Assembly: GCA_020722685.1 (NCBI GenBank)
Contig: DYKH01000252.1
Location: forward strand, 1 to 6,662
Direction: 5' to 3'
Length of the DNA: 6,662 bases
DNA from: Caldithrix sp.
GTDB lineage: Bacteria > KSB1 > UBA2214 > DYKH01
Made by a program: the position numbers and the translations under genes. The notes under the pieces are model-generated. The model was not told the DNA's origin, did no database searches, and was given only the letters and a program-made list of their open reading frames with translations. This document shows positions 1-6,509 of the stretch, piece by piece; position 1 is the stretch's first letter; each line of letters starts with the position of its first letter.

Positions 1-215
1 TGTGACCCCGAATTCGGAATATCGGCCTCAGGAGAGGCCTCCTACGGAATGGGGTAACTTCTGAAAAAATCCGTAGGAGGGGTCTGTGACCCCGAATTCG
101 GAATATCGGCCTCAGGAGAGGCCTCCTACGAAATGGGGTAACTTCTGAAAAAATCCGTAGGAGGGGTCTGTGACCCCGAATTCGGAATATCGGCCTCAGG
201 AGAGGCCTCCTACGG
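1..215. repeat. Tandem array of 84-bp BIME-like unit (paired GTAG-headed REP-like hairpins)
   Basis: Units start at 1, 85 and 169 with an exact 84-bp period. The third is cut at unit position 47, and units 1 and 2 differ by one base (G47 to A131). Each unit holds two REP-like elements in opposite orientation. The plus-strand element (71-98, 155-182) has head CCGTAGGAGG and hairpin GGGGTC-TGT-GACCCC (79-84/88-93) followed by CGAATTC. The minus-strand element (47 to 19, 131 to 103, 215 to 187) has the same head and hairpin GAGGCC/GGCCTC with a 4-nt loop (34-39/24-29). The heads CCTCCTACGG (38-47) and CCGTAGGAGG (71-80) are also complementary across a 23-nt A-rich spacer. A GTAG tetranucleotide 5' of a hairpin, in inverted pairs, is the hallmark of REP/BIME elements mobilised by RAYT (TnpA_REP) transposases. 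No RAYT gene is in the window. The array begins at the window edge, so its full copy number is unknown. Confidence 0.9.
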
Positions 216-539
216 TTATGGGACGGAAGCGCCACGCCCTTTGCCGGTCCTGTCCCCGAAGGCAAGTACCGCGGCGAAATGACATTTGACGGCTATTTGC
301 CCTGGCAGCAGGTCATTGACATTTCCCAAGACCGCGAGATAAAGATCACCCTGACAAAAGTCGGTCCTTTTCAGCCGGCGGGACAGGAGCGCAAAGGCAA
401 GAAGAAATGGCCGTGGATTTTGGCGGGCGTAGGTGTAGCAGGTGGAGTAACCGCGGCGATTTTATTAAAGAGTGAAAAAGAAGCAGAGAAGCGGGTTGAG
501 GTGATCGGCAATCCGCCGAGTCCACCGGAGAATCCGTAG
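216..539 (+). pseudogene. 3' remnant of a PEGA-domain protein with one transmembrane segment
   Basis: The frame is open from 174 to the TAG at 537-539. The only in-frame start codon is ATG 279, which has no convincing Shine-Dalgarno sequence. Protein-like sequence begins earlier: from 216 the frame reads as the back half of a PEGA domain, with DGSATPF, then PEGKYRGEMTFDGYLPW, then a strand ending in EIKITLT. PEGA domains are short extracytoplasmic beta modules with the pattern G-x-TP...PxGxY...GY. After it come a basic KGKKK stretch, a hydrophobic helix of about 20 residues (WPWILAGVGVAGG onwards), a charged segment and a proline-rich tail ending NPPSPPENP. The 5' part (signal peptide and first PEGA strands) is missing where the REP-like array starts at 215, so this is probably a decapitated gene. 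An 86-residue product from ATG 279 cannot be excluded. The stop codon lies inside a REP relic. PEGA call: fair; precise role: unknown. Confidence 0.65.
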
Positions 540-560
540 GAGGCGTCTGTAACCACGAAT
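531..560 (+). repeat. Decayed solitary copy of the plus-strand REP-like element
   Basis: These 30 bases match array positions 68-97 at 27 of 30. All three differences fall in the hairpin (GGGGTC/GACCCC has become GGCGTC/AACCAC), which breaks three of its six pairs. The head AATCCGTAGGAGG is intact. Its TAG is the stop codon of the PEGA remnant, and the element sits just before the Shine-Dalgarno of the next gene. Confidence 0.75.
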
Positions 561-572
561 CAGCAACTTCTT

Positions 573-577
573 GGAGG
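573..577 (+). promoter_or_regulatory. Shine-Dalgarno that fixes the start at 583
   Basis: GGAGG lies 5 nt upstream of ATG 583. The in-frame TTG at 571 overlaps this site, so it cannot be the start that the site serves. Confidence 0.8.
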
Positions 578-582
578 ATATA

Positions 583-1113
583 ATGGATTTTCTAGGAGAA
601 AACACTGGTCTCTACTTTTTCAGTGCCGTATTTCAGGGCAATATGGCTTTGCTGGCCTTGGTGGGTGTATTTGCAGTATTCAAGATCCAACAATTAAATT
701 CTTCACTTCAACAACATAATGAGTATCTCATAAAAACCATACAGGATCGGCTTTCGTTCGAACTGCATGACGGATACACTATGCCCTTCCCATGCCAAAT
801 CGTCAATGATATTCCCGATATCAGCGCTGCACTTCAACAAGTAATATCTAAACATGGAACAAAAGAGCTGATTGGCCTAGCGGCAAAGAGTCTCCAGACT
901 GATGAAGGGACGAAAAAAATGCTTGAGAAAAGCCAAAATCTCGCCAATATGAAAAAGAAAATCAAAGCGGATATGAAAAAGCCTATCATCTCAACATTGA
1001 GTGTGGCAGTTTTCTCCCTCGTTTGGCTTCCATTTGTGCATGGAATTCATTTCGCCTGTACGGATCTAGAAATGTGCCTCATTATTGTGGCAATTGCATT
1101 AAACATAGTGTAA
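583..1113 (+). CDS. Unrecognised membrane protein, C-terminus truncated by MITE insertion
   Basis: The 176-residue product starts at ATG 583 behind a strong GGAGG. I do not recognise the family. A hydrophobic segment at residues about 10-33 (YFFSAVF...VFAVF) is followed by a polar, lysine- and glutamine-rich middle region of about 100 residues that looks helical and may include a coiled coil. A second membrane segment lies at about 134-157 (PIISTLSVAVFSLVWLPF). A third begins at about 165 (CLIIVAIALNIV) but stops after 12 residues. The stop TAA (1111-1113) belongs to the left tip of the MITE at 1110-1252. Joining codon GTG 1108-1110 to the sequence after the right target duplication adds TLLFNYLFIQNAMKDS and a TGA at 1310-1312. 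That completes a helix of about 21 residues plus a short polar tail, giving an ancestral length of 192. The present gene may be impaired but is otherwise intact. Base composition is AT-rich, like the first part of the next gene. Confidence 0.75.
   Translation: MDFLGENTGLYFFSAVFQGNMALLALVGVFAVFKIQQLNSSLQQHNEYLIKTIQDRLSFELHDGYTMPFPCQIVNDIPDISAALQQVISKHGTKELIGLAAKSLQTDEGTKKMLEKSQNLANMKKKIKADMKKPIISTLSVAVFSLVWLPFVHGIHFACTDLEMCLIIVAIALNIV
1102..1109. repeat. Left target-site duplication of the MITE (AACATAGT)
   Basis: AACATAGT here is repeated exactly at 1253-1260, directly flanking the 12-bp terminal inverted repeats. Confidence 0.88.
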
Positions 1114-1252
1114 CAGTTCAGCCCCTGTCAAAAACGAATGTCATTCCGACCGAAGGGAGGAATCTTTACAGCGGGAACTTGGACATTTAGCAGATATTTC
1201 GCTATACAGATTTCTCGCTCCGCTCGAAATGACAACGGACCTGAACTGTTAC
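1110..1252. mobile_element. 143-bp MITE with 12-bp perfect terminal inverted repeats
   Basis: The left end is GTAACAGTTCAG (1110-1121) and the right end CTGAACTGTTAC (1241-1252), a perfect 12-bp inverted pair flanked by the 8-bp direct repeat AACATAGT. Inside are two long imperfect inverted arms, 1139-1173 and 1200-1234, which pair at 28 of 35 positions around a 26-nt loop. Each arm is a copy of a repeat beginning TGTCATT and containing AATCT. There is no room for a transposase, so mobilisation must be in trans. Ends beginning GTAA together with 8-bp duplications are typical of the IS66 family, which makes an IS66-type transposase the likeliest partner (inference). The element splits the 3' end of the preceding gene and supplies its stop codon. 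Confidence 0.88.
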
Positions 1253-1260
1253 AACATAGT
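1253..1260. repeat. Right target-site duplication of the MITE (AACATAGT)
   Basis: This is an exact copy of 1102-1109. Codons resume in the original frame from here (AAC ATA GTG ACC) and run to TGA 1310-1312, marking the displaced 3' end of the upstream gene. Confidence 0.88.
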
Positions 1261-1261
1261 G

Positions 1262-1312
1262 ACCTTACTTTTTAACTATTTATTCATTCAAAATGCTATG
1301 AAGGACAGTTGA
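1262..1312 (+). pseudogene. Displaced C-terminal codons of the gene at 583
   Basis: After the right target duplication, 16 codons encode TLLFNYLFIQNAMKDS and end at TGA. They are in phase with the upstream gene once the MITE and one duplication copy are removed, and they complete its third membrane helix. There is no start codon or ribosome binding site of their own, so they are probably untranslated now. Confidence 0.7.
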
Positions 1313-1344
1313 GATTGAATGCCAGAACTTTTTGAAATTTATTT

Positions 1345-1350
1345 GAGGGA
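1345..1350 (+). promoter_or_regulatory. Shine-Dalgarno for the large secreted protein
   Basis: GAGGGA lies 7 nt before ATG 1358. The resulting N-terminus is a typical signal peptide, which supports this start. Confidence 0.7.
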
Positions 1351-1357
1351 TTAGGAC

Positions 1358-4300
1358 ATGAGCTGCAAAAGACTTCTTTTCGCCTCCATCGCTATATTTG
1401 TATTCGTATCCTGCAATACTCTTTTTGCTCAAGGGAAGCTTCATGTGCCTTCACAGTTTGGCACAATACAGAAAGGCATTGATGCTGCCGACACTGGAGA
1501 TACTGTTTTAGTCGCGCCAGGAACCTATCACGAGAATATCAATTTCAAAGGAAAGGCCGTCGTCGTTAAAAGCGAAGCGGGGGCAGAAAACACGATTATT
1601 GACGGAACTCAGTCGGGTAGTGTCGTGGCCTTTAAATCAGGAGAAGATACAACATCAGTTATTTCAGGATTCACTATTACAAACGGTAAAGCAATATACG
1701 GAGCAGGTATTTACTGTGATAATGGAAGTTCCCCAAAGATCGTCAATAACGAAATAAAAGAGAATCTAATAACCGAGACCAGTGGGTCAGGAGGTTCTGG
1801 TGTTTTTATACAGGGAGGTCATGCCATAGTCAAAGGAAATATCATAAGAAATAACAATTCTGGAGGTGATGGAGGAGGGTTACACATAAAGGATACAGAA
1901 AATATTCTCGTGGAGAGAAATATCATTAGGGATAATATCGCCAAAGCTGCGGGAGGAATGTTAATATATGGAGGGGAAAACATTCAAATTTTCAGAAATC
2001 TTATCATCGGAAATCGTTCAAATGGTACTGGGGGTGGAATTCATTGTCTCGCTCAATCCGGCATTATTTCAAATAATACTATAGATTCAAATTCATCTGG
2101 ACTAGGATGGCAAGGCGGGGGAATATATTTTAACTGGGTCGCAGAGGTAATTGTCAGAAACAATATCATCACTAATAACTTGGTAGGAGGTGGCATTCGC
2201 GGGGAATCAGGAAAGAGCATTCATTTTAATAATGTCTGGAATAACGAAGGTGGAAATTACGTAGATTGCAGCCCGAATGCCGATGACATGTCAGCCGACC
2301 CACAATTTGTCGATCCTAATAGCGAAGATTACCATTTGAAATCTACATCCCCTTGTATAGACGCTGGCGACTCCTCAAGTCCCTTAGATCCTGATGGCAC
2401 CCGCGCCGACATGGGAGCCTTCTATTTTGACCAGAGAATTCAAGATACCATTCCGCCAGCGACTCCATCCTCGCTGAAGGCCATTCCCCAGAATGGAAGA
2501 GTGGCATTATCTTGGTTCCACGAAGAAGAGCCGGATCTGAGCCACTTTAAAATCTACCGATATTTGAATGCAGGAATTGTTCCCTCAAATCAAGACTCTC
2601 TTGGCGCGATGGGCCGGAAGGCGAGGTATTACATCGACAAAACCGTTCAAAACGGCACGGCCTATTACTACCGAATCAGCGCCGTGGATAGCTCCGGGAA
2701 TGAAAGTGTACTTTCCGACGAAGCATCCGCCACGCCGCTTCCTTCTCTTTGGACGAACCCTTCTCTCAGTACCTATAAAACCAGCCAGCCGCCTACCATC
2801 GACGGTAAAATCATTGAAAGCTGCTGGAACCTACCGGGCATAGTCACCGGCTTTGTGATCTTTGGCTTGGATGAGTTCAGCTTTGCAGCGGATCAGACGG
2901 TCGTGCATGTCTGCTATGATAATCAAGCCCTCTACCTTGGTTTTCAAGTCATGGAATCAGATGTCAGTGGCTACAAACAAAACGCTACGGTAAGAGATGG
3001 GCCGGTCTGGGATGACGATGAGATCGAATTCTATTTTGGTCTTGCCGGAGAAAGAGAACCATATTATCATCTCATAGTCAATGTCGCCAATGTCCAGTTT
3101 GACGAGCTGGTTTGGGACCCGCAGTGGAACTGTGATTTTGTCAGCGCCACCTCCAAGGGCGCCAGCGGTTGGTCCTGTGAGATGGCTATCCCTTTCGCTT
3201 CTCTTGGAATTCCCACTCCGATAAATGGCGCCGAATGGTATGTTAACTTTTGCCGCCATCAGTTCGGCGGACGAAATCTCGATCAGTGGCAGAATTGGGC
3301 GGGCATTCTTGCCGGTGGTTTTCATCAGCCGGAGTCATTCGGCAAGATGACCTTCGCGGGCATTGCTCAGGACGTGGAGGCCCCGGCCAAACCTCAGCAG
3401 TTGACGGCACAGGGTGAAAACGGCCAGGTGAGACTCGTTTGGCGCGCAAATTCTGAAACGGATTTGCGTCATTATCAGATATATCGAAGCGTGACAAAAG
3501 GATTCAGCCCGCAACCCACCGATTCCCTTGTCATCGTCTTGAAACCCGACACAACCTTTTCGGATACGCGGGTGACCAACGGCCAGACCTATTACTATCG
3601 CCTCTCCGCTTTTGATTCTACCGGCAACGAAAGCGAATTCTCCAACGAATCCAGCGCGACTCCCCAAGCGCCGACGGCCATACTGAACGTCGATCCATTG
3701 ACCTGGTACGCACCCGCCGCCGGGGGAACCAGTCCCAGCGTCTTTGTCACCAACATCGGCACCGGCGGCGCCATTTTCTATTCCGTCACAAAAAATGTCG
3801 CATGGCTGACACTCTCGGCAACGGAGGGCAACACACCGGGAAGCTTTACCATGACCGCAGCCGCCAACACCACCGGCGCGGATCGCTCCGGCAGCGTCAC
3901 GGTCACTGCATCCGGTGTGAGCGGCTCGCCCAAGACGATTGCAGTGTACCAGAATGTCACGCCGGATATTTCCTTGTCGGCCTCTTCGCATATTTTTGCC
4001 GAGACGGATATTGGCTCCACTTCCACCTGGCAATTCGCGGTGATGAACACCGGCGCCTCAGCGCTGACGGTCACCAACATCACCTGTGACAATCCGGTTT
4101 TTCAGGCGCAGCCCAAGAGTTTTTCGGTGCCCGTTTTTGCCAGCCGATATGTCACGGTGAGCATGACGCCGGTTGCCATGGGCAATGTGCTGGGAACCAT
4201 GACCATTCACTGCAACGATCCGGATCAGCCGACCTTGGCTATCTCGTTATCGGGCGCGGGCGTAGATTTGACCCCGCCGTCCTTTGGCCTTTCTAACCTT

Positions 4301-5914
4301 CCGGCGACCGTTCCCATCAACACCGCTATTCCCATAACCGCCACCGTTACGGACAATGCCGGAGTCCAATCTGTGCAGCTCTTTTATCGCAGTGGCGGGC
4401 AGCTTGCATTCCAGTCGGTGAACATGACCGCATCGACCGGCGCCAATTTTACCGGCCAAGTTCCGGCTTCCGCGGCTGGCTTTGGCGGATTGGTGTACTA
4501 CATTTTTGCGAGAGACGTTGGCGGGCATACGGCAAGCACGGATACGTTGCGTCCAGGAGTTACCTTTGCCGATGGCGTTTTGAACACCGAGAACAGCAAC
4601 AGCGCTTATTTGGGCGGCTTTCCGCGCGGGCAATGGCGGATGATCTCCGTCCCCGCGGCTCTGCAGGTTACCTCGGTCAATTCCTTATTGGGAGATGAAG
4701 CGACGCTGGGCAGCTACGGCGAGCCCAATTGGCGCTTGTTCCGCTGGGAAGATACCAACGGCGACAGCAGAACGGACGGCTACGTGGAGTACAAGCCAGG
4801 GGATTCCAAGTCGAACAACGCCTTTGCGCTCGGAAAAGCGTATTGGTTAAAGGCGAATCCGGCGGGGGAGAAGATCGTCATCGATGCCGGCGTAGGACAG
4901 TCCACTGATTTGACCGCCCAAACTATTGTCCTACAGCCGGGATGGAATCAGATCGGCAGTCCGTTTGCTTTTCCAACTCGATTCGTAGCCAATCATGCGG
5001 ACATTGTCAATCAGCTCTATGCTGCGAACACGGCCGGCGGGTATGACTTGACGCAGACCTTTCGTCCCTGGGAAGGCTATTTTGTCTACTTGCGCGGCTC
5101 CGTCACTCGGAGCTTGGTCTTGTCGCCATGGGATTTGCCGGCAGTAAAAAAGCCCGCCGAAGAAGAAAAAAGCTGGGAACTGCAATTGGCGGCAAGCTGC
5201 GGGGAAACGGAAGACCGGATCAACTACCTCGGAGTCAGCGCCGCTGCTTCGGATCAATGGGATGTTCTGGATTTGCCCGAGCCGCCGGCGATGGAGTCGG
5301 GCCTCAGCCTGGCTTTTCCGCATGAGGATTGGGGCGAGGATGCCGGATTCTACACCACGGATTTTCGCGCCAAAAACGAGCAAGGGCATGTCTGGGAAAT
5401 GGTTCTTCAAAACGGCGGCACGAGCGCGAGCTTGCAATGGCAGTTTACCAAATCAGCAGAGCAGCCGATTCATCTCAAGCTGTTTTCGCTCTATTCCGGG
5501 CAGGCTTGGGACCTGTCGGAAAGGGATCGGTTGGTATTGGAGGGATTGGGGAATGAAGGCAAAATGCGCTTGAGGCTGGTCGCCGGCAGCGAAGCATTCA
5601 TCGCCGAGCGCACTACTGAATTCAATAATTCTCTTCCAGCCGACTATTCCCTGCAGCCCGCTTATCCGAATCCCTCTTCCGGCTCGACCTGCATCAGTTT
5701 TGTCATTCCGCACGGCGGTCTGGTGGATTTGGTCATCTACAATATGCTGGGACAAAAAATTCGCCAATTCCAGAGCCACTACGCCAGTGTCGGCCAGCAT
5801 CAAGTCGTCTGGGATGGTCGTGACGAGGAAGGCCGGAAGGCGGCTGCGGGAGTCTTTTTCATTGTGATGAAAGCGGGATCGTTTACGAGAATCGCCAAGG
5901 TGGTGAGGATGTAG
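1358..5914 (+). CDS. Secreted multidomain beta-helix / CBM9-like / FN3 protein with T9SS sorting domain
   Basis: A 1518-residue exported protein, probably surface-attached or released by type IX secretion. Approximate order by residue: signal peptide 1-24 (cleavage near LFA-QG); right-handed parallel beta-helix 28-300 with repeated N-N-x-I and GGG turns (NosD/pectate-lyase-like fold); choice-of-anchor-Q-like end 300-356 (DPQFVD, SPCIDAG, DMGAF); FN3 365-460; CBM9-like domain 470-670 (PTIDGKI, VWDDDEIEFYF, FHQPESFGKMTF); FN3 673-773; BACON-like 775-867; ASH-like beta domain 868-972; Ig-like 972-1075; a duplicated 'W-x-x-I-x-x-P' module 1080-1258; an uncharacterised linker region; and a sorting/FlgD-Ig-like domain 1430-1518 (YPNP at 1436, YNMLGQKI, WDGRDEEGR, AAGVFF, final VVRM). 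The parts suggest glycan binding or adhesion. I see no proven catalytic residues, and lyase activity is not supported. The cysteine at 19 is a poor lipobox. GC rises sharply after the beta-helix. Confidence 0.92.
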   Translation: MSCKRLLFASIAIFVFVSCNTLFAQGKLHVPSQFGTIQKGIDAADTGDTVLVAPGTYHENINFKGKAVVVKSEAGAENTIIDGTQSGSVVAFKSGEDTTSVISGFTITNGKAIYGAGIYCDNGSSPKIVNNEIKENLITETSGSGGSGVFIQGGHAIVKGNIIRNNNSGGDGGGLHIKDTENILVERNIIRDNIAKAAGGMLIYGGENIQIFRNLIIGNRSNGTGGGIHCLAQSGIISNNTIDSNSSGLGWQGGGIYFNWVAEVIVRNNIITNNLVGGGIRGESGKSIHFNNVWNNEGGNYVDCSPNADDMSADPQFVDPNSEDYHLKSTSPCIDAGDSSSPLDPDGTRADMGAFYFDQRIQDTIPPATPSSLKAIPQNGRVALSWFHEEEPDLSHFKIYRYLNAGIVPSNQDSLGAMGRKARYYIDKTVQNGTAYYYRISAVDSSGNESVLSDEASATPLPSLWTNPSLSTYKTSQPPTIDGKIIESCWNLPGIVTGFVIFGLDEFSFAADQTVVHVCYDNQALYLGFQVMESDVSGYKQNATVRDGPVWDDDEIEFYFGLAGEREPYYHLIVNVANVQFDELVWDPQWNCDFVSATSKGASGWSCEMAIPFASLGIPTPINGAEWYVNFCRHQFGGRNLDQWQNWAGILAGGFHQPESFGKMTFAGIAQDVEAPAKPQQLTAQGENGQVRLVWRANSETDLRHYQIYRSVTKGFSPQPTDSLVIVLKPDTTFSDTRVTNGQTYYYRLSAFDSTGNESEFSNESSATPQAPTAILNVDPLTWYAPAAGGTSPSVFVTNIGTGGAIFYSVTKNVAWLTLSATEGNTPGSFTMTAAANTTGADRSGSVTVTASGVSGSPKTIAVYQNVTPDISLSASSHIFAETDIGSTSTWQFAVMNTGASALTVTNITCDNPVFQAQPKSFSVPVFASRYVTVSMTPVAMGNVLGTMTIHCNDPDQPTLAISLSGAGVDLTPPSFGLSNLPATVPINTAIPITATVTDNAGVQSVQLFYRSGGQLAFQSVNMTASTGANFTGQVPASAAGFGGLVYYIFARDVGGHTASTDTLRPGVTFADGVLNTENSNSAYLGGFPRGQWRMISVPAALQVTSVNSLLGDEATLGSYGEPNWRLFRWEDTNGDSRTDGYVEYKPGDSKSNNAFALGKAYWLKANPAGEKIVIDAGVGQSTDLTAQTIVLQPGWNQIGSPFAFPTRFVANHADIVNQLYAANTAGGYDLTQTFRPWEGYFVYLRGSVTRSLVLSPWDLPAVKKPAEEEKSWELQLAASCGETEDRINYLGVSAAASDQWDVLDLPEPPAMESGLSLAFPHEDWGEDAGFYTTDFRAKNEQGHVWEMVLQNGGTSASLQWQFTKSAEQPIHLKLFSLYSGQAWDLSERDRLVLEGLGNEGKMRLRLVAGSEAFIAERTTEFNNSLPADYSLQPAYPNPSSGSTCISFVIPHGGLVDLVIYNMLGQKIRQFQSHYASVGQHQVVWDGRDEEGRKAAAGVFFIVMKAGSFTRIAKVVRM

Positions 5915-5977
5915 GTGCAATTCGATTCTTTCGTTGCTCTTCGAGAAATGTGTCGCTCATGGTTTGCCTATACGCCA

Positions 5978-6000
5978 TGTCATGCTGTAAGCATCTTTTT
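5978..6000 (+). repeat. TGTCAT...ATCTT hairpin repeat, possible weak terminator
   Basis: The core ATGCT-GTA-AGCAT (5982-5994) is a 5-bp stem with a GTA loop, followed by CTTTTT. It lies 63 nt after the stop of the large gene, so it could act as a weak intrinsic terminator. A sister copy is at 6510-6530. A further small dyad, CATGG (5959-5963)/CCATG (5975-5979), lies just upstream. I see no other feature in the 5915-6172 spacer. Confidence 0.55.
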
Positions 6001-6162
6001 GAGTTTGGAGCACAACACTTGTTCAAAGCAGGGTTTTTTGGATTGGCACAGGAGGCCCACTTGAGGATATACGCTTGAGATAAGCAGGCTATTTATTGCG
6101 CGTCTTTTCATTACCGAATTGGCTCAGCAATAACGAATCATGTGGGGTTGTCCCATTGGATT

Positions 6163-6167
6163 AGGTG
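6163..6167 (+). promoter_or_regulatory. Shine-Dalgarno-like site deciding the antitoxin start
   Basis: AGGTG lies 5 nt before ATG 6173. It supports that start over the in-frame ATG at 6140, which would add 11 residues foreign to the family. Confidence 0.5.
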
Positions 6168-6172
6168 TTAAT

Positions 6173-6427
6173 ATGAAGTCAGTGACTTTGAAAAAGGCCA
6201 AGGAGAACCTGGCGAATTTGATCGATCGGGTGGTCGCCGATCCAGAAGCGATCATCGTTTGCGGCGAAGATGATAAGAAGGCAGTCTTGATGTCCCTCGA
6301 GGAATTCAACTCTTGGCGAGAGACGCTTTATTTGCTTTCCAATCCGGCTAACGGTGAGCATCTACGGAAATCCATCTCGGAGGCCCGATCCGGGAAAGTC
6401 GTGGAAAGAGAGCTGGCTGCTTCTTGA
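6173..6427 (+). CDS. YefM/Phd-family antitoxin (type II toxin-antitoxin), apparently orphan
   Basis: The 84-residue product starts at ATG 6173, the usual length for YefM. The N-terminal dimerisation and DNA-binding part (KSVTLKKAKENLANLIDRVV) is followed by a beta-strand region and the conserved VLMSLEEFNSWRETLYLL block. The C-terminal part, with NPAN, a helix (LRKSISEARSGK) and VERELAAS, is the toxin-neutralising tail. In YefM-YoeB pairs the antitoxin binds and blocks the RNase YoeB and represses its own promoter. Here the next 125 nt hold only short frames, none resembling YoeB or another RelE-type toxin, and the following gene is a GIY-YIG protein. No toxin is seen upstream either. It is therefore either a solitary antitoxin, the survivor of a lost pair, or a regulator acting with a distant toxin. 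Family assignment is secure; the exact gene name is not assigned. Confidence 0.88.
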   Translation: MKSVTLKKAKENLANLIDRVVADPEAIIVCGEDDKKAVLMSLEEFNSWRETLYLLSNPANGEHLRKSISEARSGKVVERELAAS

Positions 6428-6509
6428 CAAGGCAGTTCGCTGCAGATTGTCGAAGAGGTTCTTGATCTCCAAAGAGATTGGAGGTTGAGGAGAACTTGAT
6501 AAATAGTAT

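Noticed and set aside
1..215. CRISPR array
   Set aside because: The whole 84-bp unit is repeated with no variable spacers, and it contains two hairpins. It is a tandem BIME-like repeat.
571..582. TTG start at 571 for the membrane protein
   Set aside because: It overlaps the GGAGG ribosome binding site that serves ATG 583.
1412..1414. Lipoprotein signal at cysteine 19 of the large protein
   Set aside because: The residues before the cysteine (FVS) fit a lipobox poorly, and a standard cleavage site (LFA-QG) follows. The T9SS sorting domain also fits a soluble or surface-anchored export route.
3335..4033. Long minus-strand open frame (232 codons) inside the large gene
   Set aside because: It is a shadow of the GC-rich plus-strand gene, with low-complexity arginine/glycine-rich sequence and no recognisable motif. 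Other antisense frames at 2957-3497, 4247-4633, 4931-5437 and 5453-5920 are the same case.
6060..6120. Sigma-70 promoter for the antitoxin (TTGAGA, TATTTA)
   Set aside because: The spacing between candidate boxes is 9 or 23 nt, outside the usual range, so no promoter can be called.
6140..6172. Upstream ATG 6140 as the antitoxin start
   Set aside because: The extra 11 residues do not fit the YefM N-terminus, and AGGTG is well placed for ATG 6173.
6467..6483. Terminator after the antitoxin (CTCCAA/TTGGAG, 5-nt loop)
   Set aside because: The stem is only 6 bp and no T-run follows. It may be chance.
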